A stretch of 64,000 nucleotides of DNA from Betaproteobacteria bacterium (GTDB lineage Bacteria > Pseudomonadota > Gammaproteobacteria > Burkholderiales > Casimicrobiaceae): the NCBI GenBank assembly GCA_016704895.1, contig JADIZG010000069.1:1-64000 (forward strand), in the 5' to 3' direction. Within the stretch, counting starts at the first letter, position 1; every line of letters begins with the position of its first letter. The notes under the pieces are model-generated. The model was not told where the DNA came from. It saw only the letters and a program-made list of their open reading frames with translations, and ran no database searches. A program made the position numbers and the translations under genes. Below are positions 18,896 to 29,217 of the stretch, piece by piece.

Positions 18896-18921
18896 CCCCT
18901 CTCCCGCGTGCGGGAGAGGGG
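18896..18921. repeat. Perfect 12-bp inverted repeat between exbB and exbD
   Basis: The arms CCCCTCTCCCGC and GCGGGAGAGGGG are separated by GT. A GC-rich palindrome of this kind between co-directional genes can attenuate transcription or protect the upstream mRNA 3' end. It has no U-tract. Confidence 0.7.
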
Positions 18922-18939
18922 CGGGGGTGAGGGCCGCGC

Positions 18940-19545
18940 TCACAAGCGCTCGCCGTGCGCGAGGTCGACCAGCTTCGTCGCCTGCTGCTCCATCTCGACG
19001 ACCAGCGCGTCGACCTTGGCGCGGAAATGGCGGTAGAAGATCATCGCCGGGATCGCGACGACGAGGCCGAACGCGGTGTTGTAGAGCGCGATCGAAATGC
19101 CGTGCGCGAGCTGGATCGGGTTGCTGCCGGCGGACGTCTGCGACCCGAAGATCTCGATCATCCCGACGACGGTCCCGAACAGTCCCATCAGCGGCGCCAT
19201 CGCGGCGATCGTGCCGAGCGTCGTGAGAAAGCGCTCGAGCTCGTGGATCACCACGCGCCCGACCTCCTCGATCGCCTCCTTCATCACCGGCCGCGGGCTC
19301 TTCACGTTCGCGAGACCGGCCGCGAGCAGGCGGCCGAGCGGCGCCCGGCGGGCGGTCTTCGAAAGGAGCTCCGGCGTCGCGCCGGTCTGCCGGAACTCCG
19401 CCAGCACCTGGTCGACCAGGCCCGGCGGCGCCACGACGCTCTGGCGCAGCGAATAGAGACGCTCGAAGATGAGCGCGAGCGCGATCACCGAGGCCGCGAG
19501 CAGCGGCCAGATGGGCCATCCGGCCGCCTGGATCAACGACCACAC
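18940..19545 (-). CDS. exbB: MotA/TolQ/ExbB proton-channel family protein
   Basis: About 201 residues with three membrane helices: AGWPIWPLLAASVIALALIF at the N-terminus, TLGTIAAMAPLMGLFGTVVGM and ISIALYNTAFGLVVAIPAMIF. The GTG start at 19545 (VWSLIQAAGW) follows AAGGAGAA with good spacing. It forms the pentameric channel that binds ExbD. It is first gene of the exbB-exbD-lpxK-Trm112-kdsB-adk series on this strand. Confidence 0.95.
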   Translation of the reverse strand: MWSLIQAAGWPIWPLLAASVIALALIFERLYSLRQSVVAPPGLVDQVLAEFRQTGATPELLSKTARRAPLGRLLAAGLANVKSPRPVMKEAIEEVGRVVIHELERFLTTLGTIAAMAPLMGLFGTVVGMIEIFGSQTSAGSNPIQLAHGISIALYNTAFGLVVAIPAMIFYRHFRAKVDALVVEMEQQATKLVDLAHGERL

Positions 19546-19657
19546 GTTGCTATTCTCCTTCGAGCGAAGTCCGCCGGACTGTAGCCTCTGGCTCGCGTTT
19601 CGGCAAGGCGCGTCCCGTCCGGGCACCGGACCCGCGGACGCCGCCGGCACGTCCGCA

Positions 19658-20490
19658 TCACCGGTCCGACGCGCGCCGGCTCCCGGGCGTGAGCGTCGCG
19701 ACGATCGCCGCGCCGACGAGCACGATGAGCCAGCACACGTAGAGCCACAGCATGAACAGCGGCAGCGCGGCGAGCGCGCCGTAGATCTGCCGGTAGGTCG
19801 GGACGTGCGTCACGTACCACGCGAACCAGGCCTTCGCGACCTCGAGCCCGCCGGCGGCGACCGCGCCCCCCGCGATCGCGTGGTGCCATCGGACCGAGCA
19901 GTACGGCACGATCCTGTAGACGAGCGCGAGCGCGACCGCTGCGAACAGCCAGGGCAGCGGCTTTCCGACGAGCGTCGCCAGCGACTCGCGCACCGGCACG
20001 GCGTCGAGCGACTGCGCGACGAGCCAGGTCGTCGCCGAGATGCTCGCGCCGGCGAGGATCGGCCCCAGCGTCACGCCGATCACGTAGACGACGATCCGCC
20101 GCACGAGCGGGCGCGTGCGCCGCACGCCGAAGATCGCGTTGATCTCGGTGTCGATCGTCGCGACCAGCATCGTGGCGGTGACCGCGAGGAAGGCCACCGT
20201 CAACGGCGCGAGCCGTGCCGCCTGCTCGGCAAACTGCCTGATCGAGTCGCGCACGACGCCAGCCCGGTCCCGGGCATGAGCCCGCGCACGAGCCATTCCT
20301 CGAGCGTCGCGAGCCCCTTCTCGAACGCGGGAAACTGCGAGACGACGGCGAACGCCACGGTCGCGAGCGGCACCAGCGCCAGCAGCGTCGTGAACGCGAG
20401 GCTCGACGCGGTGGCATTGAGGCGGATGCCCTTGAGGCGGGAGGCGACGCCTTGGAGGAATGCGATCACGATCGGTCGGGAGCGCCGCAC
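19658..20490 (-). CDS. YihY/BrkB family inner-membrane protein (one frameshift)
   Basis: A polytopic protein of the YihY (formerly RNase BN) family, about 277 residues. Motifs are RLNATASSLAFTTLLALVP, PLTVAFLAVTATMLVATIDTEINAIFGV, RRIVVYVIGVTLGPILAGAS, IVPYCSVRWHHAIAGG and the terminal LPLFMLWLYVCWLIVLVGA. A shift near 20262 lies between GLMPGTG and the following helix. GTG codons at 20490 and 20469 are both possible starts; the latter gives the conserved IAFLQGVASRLKG. Despite the old name the family is not the RNase. Function in transport is unproven. Confidence 0.88.
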
Positions 20491-20648
20491 CGTCCGGACG
20501 TTCGCGCAGCGGGCGCGGGAAGACGCGGCCCGGCATTATCGCCGATCGCGCGAAGGTCGCGATGCGGTCCGGCGACCGCGCGACGCCCGGGGGACACGCC
20601 CGTCACGGCCGGCGGAGTACGATGAGCGTCACGCGCAAGGAGGCGACG

Positions 20649-21209
20649 ATGGATCGAACCGCACACGAGACCGCCGTGCTGGGCGGCGGCTGCTTCTGGT
20701 GCCTGGACGCGGTGTTCCGGGAGCTCGACGGCGTGACCGGCGTCGAGTCGGGCTACGCGGGCGGGACGACCGAACGTCCGGGCTATGACGCGGTGTGCAG
20801 CGGGACGACCGGGCACGCCGAAGTCGTGCGCGTGACGTTCGACCCGTCGGTGCTGTCCTACCGCGACCTGCTCGCCGTGTTCTTCGCGATTCACGACCCG
20901 ACGACCAAGAACCGGCAGGGCCACGACATCGGGACGCAGTACCGGTCGGCGATCTTCGCGCAGACGCCGGAGCAGAGGCGCATCGCGGAAACGCTCGTGC
21001 AGGAGCTTTCCACCGCCCGATTGTGGCCCGCCCCGATCGTCACCGAGATCGCCGACGCCGCGCCTTTCTGGCCGGCGGAGCGCTATCACCAGGATTATTT
21101 CGCGCAGAATCCCGCGCAGCCGTACTGCATGGGCGTCGTCGCGCCGAAGGTCGCGAAGTTCCGCAAGCAGTTCCTCGATCGGCTCAAGCGCCGCACGACG
21201 ACCGGCTGA
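20649..21209 (+). CDS. msrA: Peptide methionine-S-sulfoxide reductase
   Basis: Repairs the S-epimer of methionine sulfoxide using thioredoxin. The 186-residue protein starts at ATG 20649, with AAGGAGG 5 nt upstream. The catalytic motif is GGGCFWCLDAVF (Cys near residue 15), followed by GYAGG, GHAEVVRVTFDP, YRDLLAVFFAIHDPT, GTQYRSAIF and YHQDYFAQNPAQPYC. The gene is intact and divergent from the YihY gene. Confidence 0.96.
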   Translation: MDRTAHETAVLGGGCFWCLDAVFRELDGVTGVESGYAGGTTERPGYDAVCSGTTGHAEVVRVTFDPSVLSYRDLLAVFFAIHDPTTKNRQGHDIGTQYRSAIFAQTPEQRRIAETLVQELSTARLWPAPIVTEIADAAPFWPAERYHQDYFAQNPAQPYCMGVVAPKVAKFRKQFLDRLKRRTTTG

Positions 21210-21236
21210 CGTCCGCGCGCCTTCGCGCCGACGACC

Positions 21237-21330
21237 CCGCGGCACGACACCTCCGGGGGAGGCCCTTGCTCGCGCAGCGAGCATCCCCCGAAGGGAACGT
21301 CGATCCCCGCCGGGGCCAGGTCGTCGGGCG
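21237..21330. repeat. GC-rich palindromic intergenic element
   Basis: The segment contains CTCCGGGGGAGG and the near-palindrome TTGCTCGCGCAGCGAGCA, followed by CCCCCGAAGGGAACG. Composition and short arms resemble the lpxK-exbD repeat block. It lies between the convergent msrA and MFS genes, where it may serve as a terminator. Confidence 0.45.
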
Positions 21331-21373
21331 CCCCTCCGGCGGAACGACCGCGCGCGGGGCGGCGCGCGAGCGC

Positions 21374-22530
21374 TCAGGCGCCGCGCCAGGCCACGATGCC
21401 TCCGGTGGCGAGGCAGACGCCCACCCCCCAGAAGACGGGAAGGAGACCGAGCGTCGTCCCGAGCGCGCCGAACGCGAGGGGCGCGGCGACCGCCATCGTC
21501 TGGATCAGCGACATCCTCAGCCCCGCGACCTCGCCCATCCGTCCGGGCGGCGCACGCGTCGTCAGGAGCGACATCATCACGGGCTGGCCGCCGCCCAGGC
21601 CCAGCCCCAGCGTGAACGACAGCATCGCCAGCATGCCCGCCCCCGTGGCGAACGGAATCCCACGTACGCGCCGGCCGACAGGAAGAGCGCGGCGGCGAGC
21701 ACCTGCGTCTCGCTCGCGCGCGACGCAACCCACGGTAACGCCAGGCGCACCACGAACGTCGCGAGGCCGAAGGCCGCGAGCACCGCGCCGATCTGGCTCG
21801 CCGACAGGCCCAGCTCGGCGCCGACGATCGGCACGAACACCGTGTGCAGGTCCCAGCCGAGAGCGAACAGCGCATTGAGCGCGAGCAGCCGCCGCATCGG
21901 CCTGTGACGGACGAGGTCGAACATCCCGCGGCCGCTCGCGTGCTCCTCGTGCGCCGCGGGCGCGGGCAGTGCGATGCGCCGCGACAGCAGCACCGCGAGC
22001 GGGGCGAGTGGCACGACGGCGAGCAGAGCGAACGCGGCGCGGTGACCCGCGTAGTCGATGGCGAACCCGGTGAAGAGCGGACCGACGATGCCCGACACCG
22101 AGAACGCCAGCGCGAGCAGCGAAAAGCGCTTCACGCGCTTGCCCGGATCGCCCATCTCGCCGGTGACGTGCTGCAGCGCGACCTGGAACATCGTGAACGA
22201 GAGCCCGGCGAGCGCCGCGGACGCGAAGAGCGCCGGGAAACCCGGCGCGAGCGCAGGCAGCGAGATCGACGCGGCGAGACCGGCCGACCCGGCGAGCATC
22301 GGCGTGCCCGCGCCGACGCGATCGGAATAGCGGCCGATCGCGACGGCGAAGACCATCGGCAGCATCGCGAAGAGCGCGATAAGCAGCCCGACCGTCGCGG
22401 GAGAAGCGCCGCGGGCGAGCGCGTCGAGCGACACGTCGACGCGCGCGCCGGTCAGCGCGACATGGTTCATGATGCCCAGCGCCAGCAGCGCCGCGAACGC
22501 GCGGCGCCGCGTCCGGGCGGCGTCGGTCAC
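21374..22530 (-). CDS. MFS transporter (one frameshift)
   Basis: About 385 residues and 12 predicted membrane helices. The first cytoplasmic loop holds the MFS motif variant AIGRYSDRVGAGTPML. Other helices include ALFASAALAGLSFTMFQVAL, SVSGIVGPLFTGFAIDYAG and LGWDLHTVFVPIVGAELGLS. A shift near 21655 precedes VRGIPFATGAGML, and the protein ends GGIVAWRGA. Its ATG overlaps the pdxH stop by 4 bp (ATGA), so the two are co-translated. Substrate unknown; multidrug- or sugar-efflux type by general resemblance. Confidence 0.88.
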
Positions 22531-23171
22531 GGCGCGAGCCGTCCGATCGACCAGCCCTCACCCTCACGACGGTAGACGATGCGATCGTGGAGCCGCGAGC
22601 GGCGGCCCTGCCAGAACTCGAGCATCGTGGGCACGACGGTGAGGCCGCCCCAGTGCGGCGGCCTTTGCACCTCCTCGCCGCCCTGCGCGAGGTGCCGGCG
22701 ATCGGCCTCGGCGAATGCGTGCTCGAGCCAGGCGCGGTCGGGAATCGGCTCGCTCTGCGGCGAGGCCCACGCGCCGACCTGGGCGAGGCGCGGCCGCTTC
22801 GCGAAGTACGCGTCGCTCTCGGCATCCGGAACGCGTTCGATCGTGCCCTCGATGCGGACCTGGCGCTCCAGCTCGGCCCAGAAGAACAGCAGCGCCGCGC
22901 GCGGGTTCGCGCCGACATCGCGCCCCTTGCGGGAGCGGAGGTTCGTGTAGAACGTGAAGCCGCGCGCGTCGACGCCCTTCAGCAGGACGACGCGCGCCGA
23001 GGGCCAGCCGTCGTCGCCGACGGTCGCGAGCGTCATCGCGTTGACCTCGGGGACCTTGGACGCGTAGGCGTCGTCGAACCAGCTCGCGAACTGCCGGTAC
23101 GGATCGGCGTGCACGTCCGCGACGTCGAGCGACGCGCGCATGTACTCGTTGCGGAGGGTGGCGAGATCCAT
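22527..23171 (-). CDS. pdxH: Pyridoxamine 5'-phosphate oxidase
   Basis: FMN enzyme that makes pyridoxal 5'-phosphate. 214 residues: the conserved start is MDLATLRNEY, then EVNAMTLATVGDDGWPSARVVLLKG and FTFYTNLRSRKGRD (FMN binding). AKRPRLAQVGAWASPQS and the C-terminal HDRIVYRR.GEGWSIGRLAP signature complete the match. It is the usual length, intact, and overlaps the downstream MFS gene. Confidence 0.97.
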   Translation of the reverse strand: MDLATLRNEYMRASLDVADVHADPYRQFASWFDDAYASKVPEVNAMTLATVGDDGWPSARVVLLKGVDARGFTFYTNLRSRKGRDVGANPRAALLFFWAELERQVRIEGTIERVPDAESDAYFAKRPRLAQVGAWASPQSEPIPDRAWLEHAFAEADRRHLAQGGEEVQRPPHWGGLTVVPTMLEFWQGRRSRLHDRIVYRREGEGWSIGRLAP

Positions 23172-23282
23172 CGTCGCGAAGTCGCCGCACCTGCGGCGAT
23201 GTCGAATCGAATGTTAGCACCGCGCGGCCGGGTGCGCCGGCGTCGCCTGTCGTCCGCGGCCGTTGGCGCGAACGGCTGCGGT

Positions 23283-24134
23283 TCAGCGCCGAGGGAACAA
23301 CCTCTCGCCATTGCCGTGCGCGATCGCCTCCGCGACATCGCGCGGCAGCTGCGCGAGCCACGAGCGGTAGATCGCCACGATCTCGCCATACCGCGACCAG
23401 CGGTCGTTGATCCAGGTGTCGGAGCCGAGCAGGAACCGGCCCGGATGGCGCACGAAAAGCTCGCGCCACGCGTCGGTCATGCGCCCGTCGGATGTGACGT
23501 CGTAGCGGTACGAGAGCTCGCCCACCAGCGTCGGGTGCCGCTCGAGCCACTCGCGGAGCCGTGCCGGCGCGACGGTGAAGCCGCTGTGCGCCCAGACGAT
23601 CTGCACGCGGGGGTCGTGCCGGTAGAGCGCCTCGAGCGCCGCCTCGTCGCAATGGGCGTGCAGCCAGAGCCCGCGCGAGACGGCCAGGTCGACGATGCGC
23701 TTCACCTGCGGCGTCCCCGCATCGGCGGCGCCGAACACGTGGAACTCGCCGATGCCGCGCCATCCGATGTCGCGCTCGAGCTCGGATTCGATCAGCGCGT
23801 AGATCGCCGGGTCGCGGAACCACGTCGCGCGGTCGGCGTGGTTGCGATAGGGGCGGATGAACGGCACGACGCGGGGGGCCGCCGCCGGGGCCGCGTGCGC
23901 CGCCGCCGCGAGCGCACGCGTGCCGTCGTTCGGGCGCGACGTCGCGAGGATCGTCCGCACGCCGTGCTCCCGGAAGAGCGCGAGGACCGACGGCACCGGG
24001 AACGGCTCGCGCGCCTCGTCGTTGTAGTGGAGGTGCGCGTCGAATATCGGCAGCGCCTGCGCGAGCGACGGCCGCGACACGAGGGCGCCGATGAGAGCGC
24101 AGGCCGCGACGAGGGCAAGGCGGGAGAGCGTCAT
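23283..24134 (-). CDS. Secreted or lipid-anchored amidohydrolase-like TIM-barrel protein
   Basis: 283 residues from ATG 24134. The signal peptide is MTLSRLALVAACALIGALVS, ending SLAQA. The mature part starts with the metal-binding IFDAHLHYND (HxH), then FHVFGAADAG, GLWLHAHCDEAALEALY, WAHSGFTV and FLLGSDTWIN (His/Asp ligands), and ends AIAHGNGERLFPRR. This pattern fits the amidohydrolase_2 (PF04909-like) group of metal-dependent hydrolases and decarboxylases. Substrate unknown. The frame is open upstream of the start without support. Confidence 0.85.
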   Translation of the reverse strand: MTLSRLALVAACALIGALVSRPSLAQALPIFDAHLHYNDEAREPFPVPSVLALFREHGVRTILATSRPNDGTRALAAAAHAAPAAAPRVVPFIRPYRNHADRATWFRDPAIYALIESELERDIGWRGIGEFHVFGAADAGTPQVKRIVDLAVSRGLWLHAHCDEAALEALYRHDPRVQIVWAHSGFTVAPARLREWLERHPTLVGELSYRYDVTSDGRMTDAWRELFVRHPGRFLLGSDTWINDRWSRYGEIVAIYRSWLAQLPRDVAEAIAHGNGERLFPRR

Positions 24135-24292
24135 CGGGGTTCCGAACGCCTGGACGAGCGCGAGTCTTGCACCGTCGGCACGCGCGGACAAGCGCCCGGC
24201 TGACGCGTCGGACGCCGCGTCAGCGGACCTGCCGGTGTCGCGCATCGGGCGTGCGCTGCGCGCGAACCCGATTCTCCCTATGAAAAAGGCGC

Positions 24293-24319
24293 TTGCGCCC
24301 TGCGAAAATGCGGTATAGT
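24293..24319 (+). promoter_or_regulatory. Candidate sigma-70-type promoter for the SWIB gene
   Basis: A -10-like TATAGT at 24314-24319 sits with TTGCGC at 24293-24298. The 15-bp spacer is shorter than ideal; CTTGCG one base earlier gives 16. The stretch is conspicuously AT-richer than its surroundings and lies about 90 bp before the start codon. Confidence 0.45.
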
Positions 24320-24411
24320 CGCCGCCGATGGAGCGGGGTACCCATGACAGGAGGGCCGCTTCAGTGTGATCGGCATCGTCCGCTCGCCCACGTTCGACAG
24401 GAAGGAGAACC

Positions 24412-24819
24412 ATGGCTACTGCCAAGAAAGCTGCCAAGAAGCCCGCCGCGAAGAAGCCCGCTGCCAAGAAGCCGGCCGCGAAGAAGCCTGCCGCCAAGAA
24501 GGCCCCGGCGAAAAAGGCCCCCGCGAAGAAAGCTCCCGCCAAGAAGGTCGCCAAGAAGGCCGCGGGCAAGCGCAAGCCGAACGCCGCGTTCATGAAGGCG
24601 ATGACGCCGTCGGCCGCGCTGGCCGCGATCGTCGGCGGCAATCCGCTGCCGCGCACCGAGGTGACGAAGAAGGTCTGGGAGTACATCAAGAAGAACAAGC
24701 TCCAGGACGCCGTCAACCGGCGCATGATCAACGCCGACGCCAAGCTGAAGGAGATCTTCAAGAAGGCGCAGGTGTCGATGTTCGAGATGACCAAGCTCAT
24801 CTCGAATCACCTGAAGTAA
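24412..24819 (+). CDS. SWIB/MDM2-domain protein with lysine-rich histone H1-like tail
   Basis: 135 residues. Residues 1-55 are tandem AAKKPAAKK and APAKK repeats, strongly basic and like the H1/AlgP type of DNA-compacting tail. Residues 62-135 are a SWIB fold: MTPSAALAAIVGGNPLPRTE, VTKKVWEYIKKNKLQD, INADAKLKEIF, MFEMTKLISNHLK. ATG 24412 follows AAGGAGAA. Likely a nucleoid-associated DNA-binding protein. Chlamydial and betaproteobacterial genomes carry similar proteins, but the partner or target is unknown. It has its own promoter-like sequence and terminator, so it is probably monocistronic. Confidence 0.93.
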   Translation: MATAKKAAKKPAAKKPAAKKPAAKKPAAKKAPAKKAPAKKAPAKKVAKKAAGKRKPNAAFMKAMTPSAALAAIVGGNPLPRTEVTKKVWEYIKKNKLQDAVNRRMINADAKLKEIFKKAQVSMFEMTKLISNHLK

Positions 24820-24858
24820 TCCGCCTCACCGGTGCGCCGCGGCGACGCGGCGCATCGA

Positions 24859-24901
24859 AACGGCCGGCACGCGTGGCAATTCGCCGCGTTCGCCGGCCGT
24901 T
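24859..24901 (+). terminator. Stem-loop terminator after the SWIB gene
   Basis: The outer 10-bp stem AACGGCCGGC / GCCGGCCGTT encloses an inner 5-bp stem ACGCG/CGCGT. It starts 40 bp after the stop and is followed by GCTATTTC. Confidence 0.65.
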
Positions 24902-25019
24902 GCTATTTCAGGGCCACCCTCGCCCCGAGGAGCACGCCGCGCGCCGGCGGCCAGCCTGGCGCGCGGCATCCAGCGCCTGGCCCGCGCGCCGCCGCCGGCA
25001 CGCGCAGGGCGCACGCCGG

Positions 25020-25726
25020 TCAGTCCGTCAAGCGACCGCGTGCCTTCGCGCTGTCGCAGATCGCGGTCGGGTTGACGGACATCGGCTTGTTCTCGGCCTT
25101 CGCGCGAGGCTCCAGTTCCTTCCTCGTCGTCTCGAGCAGCGCCTTGCATTCGCCGTGGGTCTTCACGTTCCTCGCCTTCGCCGAGTAGGCGGCGTACTCC
25201 TCCTGCGTCTGCAGGTCCCTGAACGCGCGTCCCATCCCGGCCGGCCGTTGGCTTCCTGCTCCGGGCCCCTTGCACGCCGCCCCGGTGCCCGGCCGGCGGC
25301 ATTGGCGGCGCCGGCCTGAGCCCCTGACTGCGATTGCCGGGGCGACCCCTGCCCGCTGCGCTTCGCGCTGCCGCCCTGGCCACTCTGCGCGCCCTGGCTT
25401 TTCGGTGGCTGTCCCGGAACGATCGGCGTCGCGTCGGGATTGGCCGGCATGTAATTGCTCTTGCCCGTGCCTTGGCGCTTCTGCCTGGGCTTCTGCTCGA
25501 CGGGCGTGCCCGCAGCCGCCGGAGCCTCGGTCCCGGAAGCGGCCTTCGCAGGATCCGACGCCGGGGGCGTCGCCTGCGCGCCGGATGGCTGAACGCCCTG
25601 CGGCACCGCCAGTGGGGTCGGCTGCGTCGGAGAGGGGGCGGGCGCGGTGGCCTGCGACTGCGCCACGCCGGTCGCGGCCAGTACGGCCACGGCGATCGCG
25701 GCCCGGAACGAAAGGCTGGACATCAT
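25020..25726 (-). CDS. Secreted proline/alanine/glutamine-rich protein with conserved C-terminal domain (one frameshift)
   Basis: The signal peptide is MMSSLSFRAAIAVAVLAATG, ending VAQSQA. It is followed by about 130 low-complexity residues (PSPTQPTPL, GAQSGQGGSAKRSGQG). After a shift near 25240 the end is a charged helical domain: FRDLQTQEEYAAYSAKARN, HGECKALLETTRKEL, NPTAICDSAKARGRLTD, with two cysteines that could pair. AGGAG precedes the start. I do not recognise the C-terminal family. Likely periplasmic. Confidence 0.65.
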
Positions 25727-25893
25727 CGGGGGACTCCTGAGGAAGGGATCTCGAACCGAACATCCGACCGCACGTCCGGTCCGGGAGTTCCCATTATGCC
25801 CGTGATCGGTGCGCGCCCTTCCGTCCCGCAACCGCTCGCGAACACGAGCGGCGCCGTCCACGGGGAGCGAGCGGGGCCGCCGCGATCGGCGGA

Positions 25894-26772
25894 TCAGGCC
25901 GCGCCGCGACCCTGGAGCGCCGCGATCCGCTGCTCGATCGGCGGGTGCGTCGAGAACAGCGCCATGATCCCGGCCTTGTCGGTGATGCCCGACGCCTGGA
26001 TCGACTGCGGCAGCGCGCCCGGTTCGAGGCCGCCCAGGCGGCGCAGCGCGTTCACCATCGGCGTCGGGTTGCCGAGGTAGTCCGCGCTTCCCTTGTCGGC
26101 GCGGAACTCGCGCTGGCGCGAGAACCACGCGACGATCATCGACGCCAGGATGCCGAACACGATCTGGCACACGATCACCGTGACGAAGTAGCCCGGGCCG
26201 GTGCCGCGCTCGGTCTTGAACACGGCCCGGTCGACGATCGAGCCGACGACGCGCGACAGGAACACGACGAACGTGTTGACCACGCCCTGGATCAGCGTCA
26301 GCGTCACCATGTCGCCGTTCGCGACGTGCGCGATCTCGTGGCCGAGCACCGCCTCGACCTCTTCCTTGTTCATCGACTGCAGCAGTCCGGTCGAGACCGC
26401 CACCAGCGCCGAGTTCCTGAACGCCCCGGTGGCGAAAGCATTGGGCTCGCCCTCGTAGATCGCGACCTCGGGCATGCCGATGCCGGCCTTCGTCGCGAGT
26501 CGGCGCACGGTCTCGACGAGCCACGTTTCGGCCTGGCTCTGCGGTTGCGTGATGACGTGCGCACCGGTCGACCATTTCGCCATCGTCTTCGACATCAGGA
26601 GCGAGATGATCGCGCCGGTGAAGCCGACCACGGCCGAGAACGCGAGCAGGCTGCCGTAGCTCATCCCGGTCTCCATCGTCGCCGCGCGGTCGAGGCCCAG
26701 GAGCCGCAGCACGATCGACAGCACGAGGATGACGGCGAGGTTGGTGGCCAGGAACAGGACGATTCGTTTCAT
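25894..26772 (-). CDS. htpX: HtpX-type membrane zinc metalloprotease
   Basis: Inner-membrane quality-control protease, 292 residues. The start MKRIVLFLATNLAVILVLSI is a membrane helix, and a second helix pair lies near residues 35-60. The catalytic GHEIAHVANGDM (HExxH) lies near residue 145. Two more helices and EFRADKGSADY (third zinc ligand Glu) follow, then LFSTHPPIEQRIAAL at the end. The gene is intact. Confidence 0.97.
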   Translation of the reverse strand: MKRIVLFLATNLAVILVLSIVLRLLGLDRAATMETGMSYGSLLAFSAVVGFTGAIISLLMSKTMAKWSTGAHVITQPQSQAETWLVETVRRLATKAGIGMPEVAIYEGEPNAFATGAFRNSALVAVSTGLLQSMNKEEVEAVLGHEIAHVANGDMVTLTLIQGVVNTFVVFLSRVVGSIVDRAVFKTERGTGPGYFVTVIVCQIVFGILASMIVAWFSRQREFRADKGSADYLGNPTPMVNALRRLGGLEPGALPQSIQASGITDKAGIMALFSTHPPIEQRIAALQGRGAA

Positions 26773-26935
26773 GGTGCGCTCGTAGATGGGGGCGATGGCC
26801 CCGCGTTCAAAGAAGTCTAGCAGGCGTTTTCCCGGCGCGGACGCGAAGCCCGGACCGCTCGTTAGGACGCCATCGCGTCGCCCGCGTTCCCGCGATGCGA
26901 CGGGCAGCGGCCGGCGGCGACGGGCCGCCGCCGAC

Positions 26936-28774
<1,839 letters not shown>

Positions 28775-28927
28775 TGCGTTTTGTTCATGGACAAGATCCG
28801 GCCGGCATCCATTCTAACCGGCGCCGCGGCGCGCCGAGGGCCGCCGGCACTATGAAGCCGGGCGGACGCGCCCGAATCCCGCGTCCCGCAACGCATTCCG
28901 GGGGGTGCGGGCGCGTTCGCCGCCGCG

Positions 28928-28962
28928 TTGTCCACAAATCCTGTGGATACCGGTGTGCATAT
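28928..28962. promoter_or_regulatory. Cluster of three DnaA-box-like 9-mers
   Basis: TTGTCCACA (28928-28936), TGTGGATAC (28942-28950, opposite strand) and TGTGCATAT (28954-28962, opposite strand) each match TTATNCACA with at most one difference. They lie in the 443-bp gap between the divergent glnS and xseA genes, in a locally AT-richer stretch that continues to about 29070. I see no gene in the rest of this gap. Confidence 0.4.
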
Positions 28963-29217
28963 CTTGTACATTCGCGCGCTAAGTCGTGCGGGCGTCGACG
29001 TTTTGTCTGCGATGCCCAAACTTTCGCCGCTCGAAACCTCCTTCGCGTCAATGGCTTGCACAACGCCTCCGCAGTCAGCCCTTCCGCCCTTTTCGGCCGG
29101 GCGCGACGTGGTCGGCCCTCGCAGGGCTCGGCGCGACGACACGCGATCGTCCTGGACACTTGCCGAACGGACCGGGACGCGTCCGCTTTCCGCCGCAGGT
29201 TCAAGGTGACGGGTTCC

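Noticed and set aside
24415..24560. Regular short repeats resembling a CRISPR array or satellite
   Set aside because: They are AAKKP/APAKK codon repeats inside the SWIB gene in frame, with no spacers.
28928..28962. Chromosomal replication origin
   Set aside because: DnaA-like boxes alone are insufficient; no dnaA, dnaN, gyrB or rpmH neighbours and no clear AT-rich unwinding element of adequate length.
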